DNA from: Aliamphritea spongicola
Lineage (GTDB): Bacteria; Pseudomonadota; Gammaproteobacteria; Pseudomonadales; Balneatricaceae
NCBI GenBank assembly: GCA_024347235.1
Contig: AP025283.1
Coordinates: 3,844,001-3,908,000 of the forward strand
Reading direction: 5' to 3'
DNA length: 64,000 nucleotides
The notes under the pieces were generated by a model that saw only the letters and a program-made list of their open reading frames with translations, was not told the DNA's origin and searched no databases. Shown here piece by piece: positions 9,041-17,700 of the stretch. The position numbers and the translations under genes were made by a program. Position 1 is the stretch's first letter. Every line of letters begins with the position of its first letter.

Positions 9041-10309
9041 TCAGTCAGACGTCTGTCTTTCCTGCAGGGTATCCCGGTCACGGAACCCGATCAGATACAG
9101 AATGCCATCCAGCCCCAGTGTGGAAATCGCCTGCTTGGCACTCTGACGGACCAGAGGCTTCGCCCGGAAGGCTATGCCCAGTCCTGCAATTGACAGCATC
9201 GGCAAGTCATTGGCACCGTCACCCACCGCAATGGTTTGCTCCAGGCTCACACCTTCACTTGCTGCAATTTCCCGCAATAACTGTGCTTTGCGCTGGCCAT
9301 CAACCACAGTGCCCACAACATTACCGGTCACTTTACCGTCAACAATTTCCAGCTCGTTAGCATGCACATAATCAAAGCCCATCTTCTGTTGCAGGAAACG
9401 GCCAAAATAATTAAACCCGCCGGAGAGAATGGCTGTTTTAAAGCCCAGCGCTTTCAGATTGGCCACCAGCTCTTCAACCCCTTCGGTCAGAGGTAAGCGG
9501 GCTGCAACCCGTTCCAGCACAGACTCGTCCAGACCTTTTAGCAATGCCATCCGGCGGGCAAAGCTTTCAGTAAAGTCTATTTCACCACGCATGGCTGATT
9601 CAGTGATCGCCGCGACCTGCTCCCCGACTCCGGCTTCTATCGCCAGTTCATCGATAACTTCAGCTTCAATCAGGGTAGAGTCCATATCAAACACCACCAG
9701 ACGGCGGTTACGGCGGTAGATATCATCTTTCTGAATGGCGATATCGATATCCATTTCCTTTGCCAGCCCCAGAAACGCAGTACGCAGCGCTTCGGTATCC
9801 GCTGGCATTCCCCGTACGGAAAACTCCACACAGGCACGGGTTTTCTCTGCCGGATCGGCATCCAGCGCCACCCGTCCGGATAACCGGCTTATGTTATCAA
9901 TATTCAGACCGTGATCAGCCGCCACCCGGGACAGCTCAGCAATGTGCTCTGCGCTGATTTTGCGCGCCAGCAAAGTAATGATGTGCCGACTCTTACCCTG
10001 CTCTTCCACCCACTGGGAATAGGCACTTTCATCCACCGGATCAAAGCTAACCTGAACACCCAGCTCATGGGCTTTAAACAATATATCCCGCAATAACGGT
10101 GACGATTCCGCACCGGCCGGCACGCCAATCAGTATTCCCAGCGACAAAGAATCATGAATCACAGCCTGGCCAATATCCAGAATATCCACCGCGTAGCCGG
10201 CGAGCATCGCAGTAATGGAAGAAGTTACACCGGGCTTATCAACCCCGGTTATTTTCAGCAACAGAATTTCACTGGCAGACTTGGTGTTCACGGTTTTCTC
10301 ACTTCTCAT
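9041..10309 (-). CDS. serB: Phosphoserine phosphatase with ACT domains
   Basis: Last step of serine synthesis: O-phosphoserine to serine. Two N-terminal ACT-like regions (ILLLKITGVDKPGVTSSIT and RHIITLLARKISAEHIAELS) precede a HAD phosphatase domain. Its nucleophile motif is VFDMDSTLIEAEVIDELA, the Ser/Lys motifs lie around AILSGGFNYFG, and the Mg motif is AVGDGANDLPML. The architecture and length match the pseudomonad type of about 400 residues, not the shorter E. coli enzyme. The frame is open up to a GTG at 10369. I take the ATG at 10309 (422 residues), because the conserved region starts soon after and a promoter lies at about 10384-10392. A GTG at 10291 behind AGTGAG is an alternative. 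The frame is intact and monocistronic. Confidence 0.93.
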   Translation of the reverse strand: MRSEKTVNTKSASEILLLKITGVDKPGVTSSITAMLAGYAVDILDIGQAVIHDSLSLGILIGVPAGAESSPLLRDILFKAHELGVQVSFDPVDESAYSQWVEEQGKSRHIITLLARKISAEHIAELSRVAADHGLNIDNISRLSGRVALDADPAEKTRACVEFSVRGMPADTEALRTAFLGLAKEMDIDIAIQKDDIYRRNRRLVVFDMDSTLIEAEVIDELAIEAGVGEQVAAITESAMRGEIDFTESFARRMALLKGLDESVLERVAARLPLTEGVEELVANLKALGFKTAILSGGFNYFGRFLQQKMGFDYVHANELEIVDGKVTGNVVGTVVDGQRKAQLLREIAASEGVSLEQTIAVGDGANDLPMLSIAGLGIAFRAKPLVRQSAKQAISTLGLDGILYLIGFRDRDTLQERQTSD

Positions 10310-10383
10310 CAGACGGCCGGGCACGGCCAGAGGTATTTCAGCGGCTGGGGCATACTTCATCAGCATCACTGTAAGAGGACGCG

Positions 10384-10392
10384 ATTATAACA
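10384..10392 (-). promoter_or_regulatory. Extended -10 promoter of serB
   Basis: On the minus strand the sequence reads TGTTATAAT, that is, TG-n-TATAAT with a perfect -10 hexamer. The -35 region (ATTATC) is poor, as extended -10 promoters tolerate. It lies about 75 nt upstream of the chosen start. Confidence 0.5.
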
Positions 10393-10435
10393 GATGTCGC
10401 TTTTAAGATAATAGCAGTCGCATTAAACCGTAAAA

Positions 10436-11200
10436 TCAGCTGTTATCCGCCAATGCATCCGCGCCGAACTCAACCCGGCAACGTACACCGGCGGCCAGTA
10501 CCTGATCACTGTTATCCAGCTCAACGGTCACCGCAAAAGTATTACTGGCAGCATCAATCACCGGGTCCAGAATTTTCACTTCACCGGGGAAGGCACCGTC
10601 CTTGCCGTCAGCGAACAGGGTAACCGGCATACCACGGGTTACCTGACCGTAATACCGTGCATCAATAACCACTTCAGCATGTAAAGGATTCAGACTGACC
10701 ACTTTCAGAAACGGCGTATCGTCAACAAATTCACCGGGCTCTTTTAACCGTTCAACAACCACACCGGCAAACGGGCTGCGGGTTTCACGCTGCTTTAACC
10801 GCACCTGGGCTTCTTTCGCCAAAAACTGAGCCAGACGCTGCTCAGTCAGCATTTCATCCTGCTCATGATCAGAAATCAGATTCTTACGGTACAGCTCTTC
10901 GTTACGTTTCACCTTACGGCGGGCAAAGTCCAGCTTGGCCCGGGCCGTATCCAGCGCGGCTTTTTCAACCGATGAATTCAGCGTCATCAGTACCTGACCT
11001 TTCTCCACCACGTCACCGCGCTGTACTTTCAGCTGGCGCATCACGCCGGGCACTTCACTGCTCAGTTCAGCTTCCTTACTGGGTTCAAGCAGACAACTGA
11101 GTTGCCCCTGATTCAGAGCATCAGGCTCAGCCTGCACACCGGCAGCCAGCCCCAGCGCTGCCAGTAATATTGCACTTTGTAAGAAGTAACCTTTACCCAT
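10436..11200 (-). CDS. HlyD/RND-type periplasmic adaptor, short
   Basis: A 254-residue membrane-fusion adaptor. It has a signal peptide (MGKGYFLQSAILLAALGLAA, cleavage near VQA/EPD) and a first half-lipoyl segment (SSEVPGVMRQLKVQRGDVVE). A helical hairpin follows (about 80-140, RAKLDFARRKVKRNEELYRK), then a second half-lipoyl (TRSPFAGVVVERLKEPGEFV) and a beta-barrel. I take the ATG at 11200, not the upstream in-frame start at 11284. It begins the signal peptide and lies 4 nt after the stop of the SecA-like gene. It is the last gene of the export operon. The family usually bridges an inner-membrane pump to a TolC-type channel. No RND or ABC pump is next to it, so I infer it works with the M50/HlyD and SecA-like neighbours. 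Confidence 0.85.
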   Translation of the reverse strand: MGKGYFLQSAILLAALGLAAGVQAEPDALNQGQLSCLLEPSKEAELSSEVPGVMRQLKVQRGDVVEKGQVLMTLNSSVEKAALDTARAKLDFARRKVKRNEELYRKNLISDHEQDEMLTEQRLAQFLAKEAQVRLKQRETRSPFAGVVVERLKEPGEFVDDTPFLKVVSLNPLHAEVVIDARYYGQVTRGMPVTLFADGKDGAFPGEVKILDPVIDAASNTFAVTVELDNSDQVLAAGVRCRVEFGADALADNS

Positions 11201-11204
11201 GTGT

Positions 11205-13198
11205 TTAAACCCGTTGATTGGTAAATGAAAGAAGCTCCCGCTGCTGTTCGTCATTTTGCAGCAGTGTCTTACGTAACTGTTCATGATCCTTTTCGAGCCG
11301 CCGCTGGCAGTACCGGATAATGGCCAGGGCCAACTTATTCTTCAGCCATCCGGGCAGCGGCAACCGCTGTACATAACCGGACACCGTACCCCAGCGGCTG
11401 CTCAGCACACTGTCTTCCAGTGACAGCATAAACTCGTAACTGCCCTGATCTCCCTGACGGGCACAGCGGCCCCGCAGCTGACGGTCCACCGGGAAGAATC
11501 ATGCAGCCCGGTGATAATAACATGCAGCCCGCCCTGTGCCTCGACCGTATCACTGAGTTTAATATCCGTGCCCCGGCCCGCCATGCTGGTTGCAATGGTG
11601 ATTCTTCCGGCTCGCCAGCGGCCGCAACAATGGCTGCTTCTGCGGCATCCTGCCGGGCATTCAGTAACTGATGTTCTATACCCCCGGCATGTAATTGCTC
11701 ACTGAGATATTCAGATGCCGCCAGCGACTGGGTACCAATCAGTACCGGACGCCCTTTCGCCTGTAACTCAACAGCCCGCTCCGCCACCGCCTGCCATTTC
11801 AAATCATCACTGGCATACACCCGCTGGCTCAATAACTTCCGCCGGGAGTTTTTATGGGTAGGTATGTTCACCACCGGCAGCGCATATACCCGCCAAAGTT
11901 CTCCGGTCACTTCTTCTGCGGTACCGGTCATGCCGGACAAATGATGATAATGCCGGAAAAATTCTGAAAGCTGATACTCGCCAGTGTCTCCCGGGGGCGC
12001 TTAGCTCACAGCCTTCCTTTATCTCGATCAACTGATGCAGCCCTTTTTCCCAGGTTCTGTCGGGCATCATCCGGCCGGTATGTTCATCAATGATGACCAC
12101 CTTACCTTCATCAATCAGATAATGGCGGTCTTTCTCAAACAGATGCAAAGCCGTCAGCGACTGCCGCAACAATTCAAGCCGCCGTACCCGCCCCTGCCAC
12201 AGGGGCCGAGATTGCGGGTTATATACAGCGCCTGCTGCTCACCGTCCGGAGTCATTTCTATCTGACGCTGCTGACGCAGAATCCGGTAATCCTTGCCTTC
12301 TTCCAGCTCAGGTAACAGCGCCATGGCCTGCATATACACCTGTTGCTGGGCGTCCTGCGGTACTTCTTCGCCGGAAATAATCAGCGGTGTGCGGGCCTCA
12401 TCCAGCAGTACACCGTCAGCCTCATCTACCACCGCAAAATGCAGCCCCGCAGCATCAGTTGCTGTAGCGACGCCTGTTCTGCCGCCCGGTAACCGGGCTG
12501 TAAGCGCAGGGCATGTAAATGCAGCGGATGGGCTCTGCCTTTCAGCAGGATACTGTCTTTCAGATAATCAAAAGCCAGTTCATTATTGGTGCAGTACACC
12601 ACATCACAGGAATACTGTTGCTGACGTTCTTCAACGGACAGCCCCTGAACAATCACGCCGACACTCAGCCCCAGCCGGGCATACACAGGGGTCATCAGTT
12701 CCGCATCCCGGGCGGTCAGATAATCATTCACCGTCACCAGATGCACCGGTATACCTGCCAGCCCTGCCGCGGCCACCGGCAGGGTTGCCGTCAGGGTTTT
12801 ACCTTCCCCGGTCTGCATCTGGCCAATGTTACCGTGCAGAATCGCCAGCCCGCCCAGCAGCTGAACATCGAAGTGCCACATGCCCAGTTCACGTCCGGCG
12901 ACTTCGCGAATCAGTGCAAAGCTGTGTACCACACCGGTTCCGGTGAGCCCGTCACGCCGTAACGTCTGGCGCAGTTCAGCGATGTAATCATCAAGCTGCC
13001 TGTCAGACATTTCAGCAAGATGCCGGGCGCGTTTTTATCCGCCATAACAGCGGTTTATACAACCAGCGAGACGCCCGGACAGGCCGGCTGACAAAGGCTG
13101 TCAGCCCACGCCACCAGCGCACCATCAGCTGTTGGCGCTGCAAGTCTTTGCGGCCGCTCCAGGGTATTCGCGGGTAAACGTCTGGGACGCTTATACAT
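11205..13198 (-). CDS. SecA-like ATPase, shortened, in a giant-protein export locus (frameshifted)
   Basis: SecA-family motor read across about six frameshifts, total about 664 codons. Seen in order: motif [15 protein letters not shown] (about 130); [30 protein letters not shown] box [20 protein letters not shown] (about 256); [15 protein letters not shown] (about 366); [16 protein letters not shown] (about 420); [12 protein letters not shown] (about 540); [20 protein letters not shown] (about 575). Both halves of the DEAD motor and the spacing for a preprotein-crosslinking-like part are present. Only about 90 residues follow the last motor motif, against more than 300 in housekeeping SecA. 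The helical scaffold/wing and C-terminal linker are therefore absent or very reduced. The start ATG (13196-13198) overlaps the M50-HlyD stop as ATGTATAA, indicating coupled translation. I infer a dedicated accessory motor, not the cell's SecA. Confidence 0.85.
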
Positions 13199-15326
13199 CA
13201 AACTGCCTCAGGAATACCCGGCGGATGTCCCGGTACCAGCGCCAGAACACAGGTTCAGGGTCATGCTCAAAGAGCACATACACCCGCTCATCAAAGCGCT
13301 GCTTCAGGGCACCTGGAACATCCAGCTCAATGCGAAAATAACTCTGATAGCTTTGCAGCTCCGCTGTGCGTTGCGGGTCGAGCACGATTTGCCCGCCACC
13401 TTCAGTGCTCAGCACCGCACTGGGAAGCTGTTGAGTGGAAGCCGGCACCTGCCGCAGGATCTGCCCCCGATAAAGGGTATCCGGATGCGACACAAAGCGC
13501 AGCTCCACCCCGCGGGTCTGATGCCGGACCCGGTCAATATCATCTTCTGAGATCATCACCGTCAGGGGCAGGTTCTGATAGTCCACCACGAAGCCAATCA
13601 TCTCGCCCCGCTGTACAAAGCGCCCTTCAATCCCTGGATATCCGGTACCACAAACTCACCGGCAAGATTACTGTATACCCGCAGGGACGCCAGACGCTCC
13701 CGGGCCCGCTCAAACTCCTGCTCGATAAAACGCAGTTCCTGCAACAGAATTTCTGATCCGCTTCGGTCACGGACACTGGCCTGATAACGGATACGCGCCT
13801 CATTCACCTGAGCAGCCAACACTTTAGCCTCAGCCGCCAGATCAGGAGCCCGCATCGTCAGTAACAACTCGTCCGCGGCAACCTGCTGGCCTGAAGGCAC
13901 TGCCAGCTGTTCTACAAACCCCGACACCGAGGCCCGGACAAATGCTTCCTGGGGACATACAAAATCCCCTGAGCGTGGGTTTTATAAGGTAGCGGCACGG
14001 CCAGCAACATCACCAGCAACGTCCCGATAACCGCTCCTGAGATGGTGACAATCCGGGCACGCCGGCGGCGCAACTGAGGATCAGACATAGGCTTGGTTAC
14101 CAACTTTGTTATAGGCAGAAATAAACTTGTCCACACCGACCAGATCGCCAGCAGCACACCAATGAAAAATACTGTGAGGCAACAAACACCGATATTGCCA
14201 CCATCACAAACAGACGGTAGATATACGCAGCAACGGCATAGCCGGCCAGCCAGGCTGACTCAGAAGCACTCTGCGCCGCCGACTTCAGACCGTTCACCGC
14301 GAACAGGTAGCGCTTGACCAGATAGCCCACCTGAGTATTTCCCCGGCTGGCCAGATTAGGGATTTCCAGATAATCCGCCAGCACGTAATAAGCATCAAAC
14401 CGCAGCAGAGGGTTACCGTTAAACAGCAGGGTTGAAAAGCCGCCGATCAGCATCACGTTAAAGGCCATGGCCCGCACCACGCCGGGCTCTGCGGTTACCC
14501 AGATAATCATGGCAATGGCCGACATCAGCAATTCACCGAGAATCCCCACGCCCCCACCAGCATGCGCTGATACTTATTCCTGAAAGAGGAAGCAGCCGAG
14601 GCATCCACATAAGGCACGGGGAAAAGCACCAGCAACATAACCCCCATCTCATGGACTTCACCGCCCCAGCGCTTCACCGCATAGGCATGGCCAAGTTCAT
14701 GGACCAGCTTCACTAATGGATACACCAGCGCCATCAGCAACAGGTTTTCCAGTGCCAGCAGGCGGTCACTGAGGTTTTCCGTCAGCGCTTCCCAGTTAAG
14801 TACCGCCAGCGCGCCCCTAAAGCAACAATAATCAGCCAGAGCAATGCCCCGAAACCGGTATACATAAAGCGCACCAGCGGCAGAGTCGCGGTCAGAAACT
14901 TCTCCGGATCCAGCATGGGTATGCGGATACTCAGTGGCGACTTCAGCTGCTGCATAAACTTACTGCGCACCTGCTCCTGCCGCCGGCGCTGCAGCTGCTC
15001 GATATCCGGCAGGGCATCGGTCTGAATAACATTGGCTTTATTCAGCTGCGCAACCAGCTGGATCACTTCGTCCTGGGTGGGTAAATCATCCCCAGACGTT
15101 CACAGGCGGCATCCCAGATCTGCTGCAGGGTTCGCCGGCCATCCATCAGACCGATTAACTGGTATGCCTGTGGCGTAAAACGCTGAAACTGGCCGGTGGC
15201 ATGGTCCTGTAATACATACCAGATCCTATCCCGGTAAACATGCCGGTGAATGCTGGCATGTTTACGTAACCGTACCCGTAAATAGGCCACCTTGTACCAT
15301 GAGCTGCTGAACAGCGAGGCTGACAT
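13191..15326 (-). CDS. PqqD-like / M50 site-2 protease / HlyD fusion membrane protein (frameshifted)
   Basis: About 712 codons across several frameshifts. The N-terminus (about 1-85, with FQRFTPQAYQLIGLMDGRRT and LQQIWDAACERLG) resembles PqqD-type peptide-binding domains. A multi-spanning part follows with the zinc motif HELGH (14687-14701, LVHELGHAYAVKRWGGEVHE) and a second motif GNPLLRFDAYYVLADYLEIP, corresponding to the NPDG-like motif of M50 proteases. The C-terminal third is a HlyD-type adaptor: SVSGFVEQLAVPSGQQVAAD, a coiled coil around EARIRYQASVRDRSGSEILL, then FVQRGEMIGFVVDYQNLPLT and a beta-barrel. It follows the GAF-HlyD gene after 11 nt and overlaps the SecA-like gene. Both metal-binding motifs are intact, so proteolysis is plausible. 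M50/HlyD fusions are known in peptide export settings. The substrate here is inferred to be the giant protein. Confidence 0.85.
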
Positions 15327-15337
15327 CCGCGATTACC

Positions 15338-17176
15338 TCAGCCCCACCAGGCCCACAGCCGCAAACGCAGCCATTCAAGGGTTTCCCGGGACCAGATATC
15401 AATCAGCTTACGCTCATCAATACTGATTTTAGCGATGCCTTCCATGCCCGGCTGTAACTGATCAGCACCGGAGAGTAACTCCCTTCCACAATGAAATACG
15501 TGGCACCGTCCCGCGCTTCGGTCAGCGGGGTAATCTTACTCAGGGTAAACTCAAACGGCGTTTCCGGTAGGGCCGAAAGGTGCAGGGTGCCACTCTGTTC
15601 CAATGCCACGTCGGCAATCCGGCTTTCTTTCACCAGCATATGAATGCGGTAACGGTGTAAAGGTGATACCGCAAGGAGTTCCTCCCTTACTTACCGCACT
15701 GCCCAGCCGCTGACTCAGGTCTCCGCTGACCACCAGACCGTCAAACGGTGCCGTCAGTTGCGCCCGCGCAAGCTGGCCGGTCACCAGTTCCAGTTGAGCA
15801 TCCACCTGACTTTGCTGGGCGCTGATAATATTGATCTTGGCCCGGTCACGTACCGACAGCGCTTCCTGATACTGGCGATTCAGCTTGGCTTTTCGCTCAG
15901 CCACTTAAGCCGCTCAAGGCGCAGGTCCCGGTCATCAAGGTGAATCAGAACCTGACCGGCTTCAACCTCATCACCGGCCCGGGCCGTCGCTGACTCAATG
16001 TAGCCATCATAGGGAGCCACCACCGCCCGCTGAATAGCACTGTTAATCCGTGCTTCTGCAGATAACCGGTAAGGCCCGGTCGCCGTATACAGAAACGCAG
16101 TCAGCGCCAGTAAACCAAGCACAATTAACTTACGGCCCAGATACCCAGCCCCCAGTAACCGGCTTAGCTGAAGGCCTGCAGAATCGGCACACTTGCGCCA
16201 TAACGGCCGGTCATTTAAACGTTTATCTTCCAGTGCCGGCATCACCAGGCTGGCAATGCTCTGGCACAGTTCTGCCTGTTCATCCGTAAAGGAACATCCG
16301 GGTTGCCTTCCAGCACCAGCGCCCCGTGAGCTTCACCGTGAAGATAAAGCGGAATCGACAGCACACAGGCATCCCCTGCTGCTCCGAGAGATTACGGTGT
16401 GCCAGCACCACTTCACCGGCCGTCGCATCCGGCTGAGGGAAACGGATACTCTGGCCCTGATCCAGGGATTCATCCATCACCTGTTCAATACAGCGCACCA
16501 GGTTCATACGCTTACCAAACTGAGTGCTGTGGGATAAGTGCTTCAGGCGGGAACGGTTATGTTTGTACTCACCCAGGCTCACCCGGTCACAGTTAAACAG
16601 TACCGCCAGTTCGGTTACCAACCGCACCGCCGCACTGGGATAATCCGGCTCAGCCATCACCCGCGCAAGAATATCCACCCGTTCAGCAATGCCGTGCTGA
16701 TCCTGGCTGAGCTGCTGCAACCGGTGCTGATAATCCACCACTTCAATCCCGGCCACACTCCACTGCAATACCGCCAGAGCCCGGTGCAGATCCTGTTCAC
16801 GGCTGACCCCTACGGCCATCGCAATCAGTGCAATCATCTCGCTGTTGGTATCCCGTAACGGATATACCAGGGCAAATACTTCACCCTGCTCGCTGCTGCC
16901 CAGGCTGGCAACCTGAGGCTGGTCACTGTCAACCTGCTCCAGCGCAATGTCCATCAGCTGATAAAAATACTGTGAGGTGTTTTCCAGGGTGGCGGCCTGC
17001 ACCAGCGTGCCTTCAACCGGTACCAGAATCAGCGCAGACAGCAGACCATCAATCAGATGATCCTGACCGGCCAGCCAGTCGCCGTAATATTCTTCCTGTA
17101 CTGTATTAATCTGGCCCTGCCCGGCAACGCCGGCGGTCAGTGGATGTGATTCAGTCGGACTGATCTGTTCATTCAT
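15338..17176 (-). CDS. GAF-domain / HlyD-type adaptor fusion (frameshifted)
   Basis: About 613 codons. From the ATG at 17176, residues 1-160 hold no family I recognise. A GAF-like domain follows (about 165-310: LAVLFNCDRVSLGEYKHNR and, after a shift near 16378, LSIPLYLHGEAHGALVLEGN). A single membrane segment lies near residue 350 (KLIVLGLLALTAFLYTATGP). The rest is a periplasmic HlyD-type part: VVAPYDGYIESATARAGDEV, a helical stretch AERKAKLNRQYQEALSVRD, then RAQLTAPFDGLVVSGDLSQR and a beta-barrel ending LRLRLWAWWG before the TGA at 15338-15340. Fusing a cytoplasmic GAF sensor to a membrane adaptor is unusual and suggests that export is gated by a ligand or by the substrate. First gene of the second operon, 11 nt before the M50-HlyD gene. 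Confidence 0.8.
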
Positions 17177-17220
17177 AAAGACAGTATTACTCTGCTAAAA
17201 AGCGCATAAACCCCGATAAA

Positions 17221-17253
17221 CAAAAGGCAAAGCGCGGTTACGCTTTGCCTTTG
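17221..17253 (-). terminator. Terminator hairpin after the giant-protein gene
   Basis: Stem AAAGGCAAAGCG / CGCTTTGCCTTTTG (minus reading) with a short loop and a T-rich end (TTTTGTTTAT). It lies 55 nt after the giant gene's stop and 45 nt before the GAF-HlyD start. It may therefore attenuate read-through from the giant gene into the export operon. Confidence 0.8.
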
Positions 17254-17307
17254 TAGATTACCCTGTGCCACAGGACGAGACCAGTGCTTATGCACCGGCC
17301 TGCGTAC

Positions 17308-17700
17308 TTACTCCTGGTCCCAGCCATCCTTATTACGGGGCTGCTTCGAAGACGACTTACCGGCTTTCATCACCGCCCAGCCACTGAAGCCGGCCAGCGC
17401 CGCTTCCAGATTAATGCCAGAGGTATTTTCTGCGGTAGTGGCACTGCCAGTATCACCGGCAGCGTCTGCCTGCTCAGCGGCTTCAGACTGCTCTGCTGCT
17501 TCAGTTTCAACAGCCTCTGCATCAGCCCCTTCTTCAACGGCTTCACAGAAACCGTCTTCGTTTTCAACACAGGCTTCTGCTTCTTCAGTTGCTTCAGCGC
17601 CTTCTGCTTCAGCCCCTTCGCCCTCTGCCGGAATACCCGCAGCGGTCGGTGCTGTCGGCAGCACAATGTCCACGCCCGGTCCTGAACCGGAACTGCCCTG
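17308..17700 (-). other. Acidic C-terminal tail of the giant protein
   Basis: The last 120-130 residues leave the RTX pattern. They are rich in Ala and Glu (EGEGAEAEGAEATEEAEAC) and contain the only two Cys I see in the final 966-residue frame (ACVENEDGFC). They end with a short hydrophobic then basic stretch (LAGFSGWAVMKAGKSSSKQP). Possibly a secretion signal or an anchoring end, but this is not a known motif. Confidence 0.6.

Noticed and set aside
9118..9957. Short plus-strand frames opposite serB
   Set aside because: serB is intact and conserved over its length, so these are shadows.
11205..13198. Reading the SecA-like gene as the housekeeping secA
   Set aside because: It lacks the scaffold, wing and C-terminal regions and sits in an adaptor operon. 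The cell's secA is normally near ftsZ/lpxC/mutT, not here.
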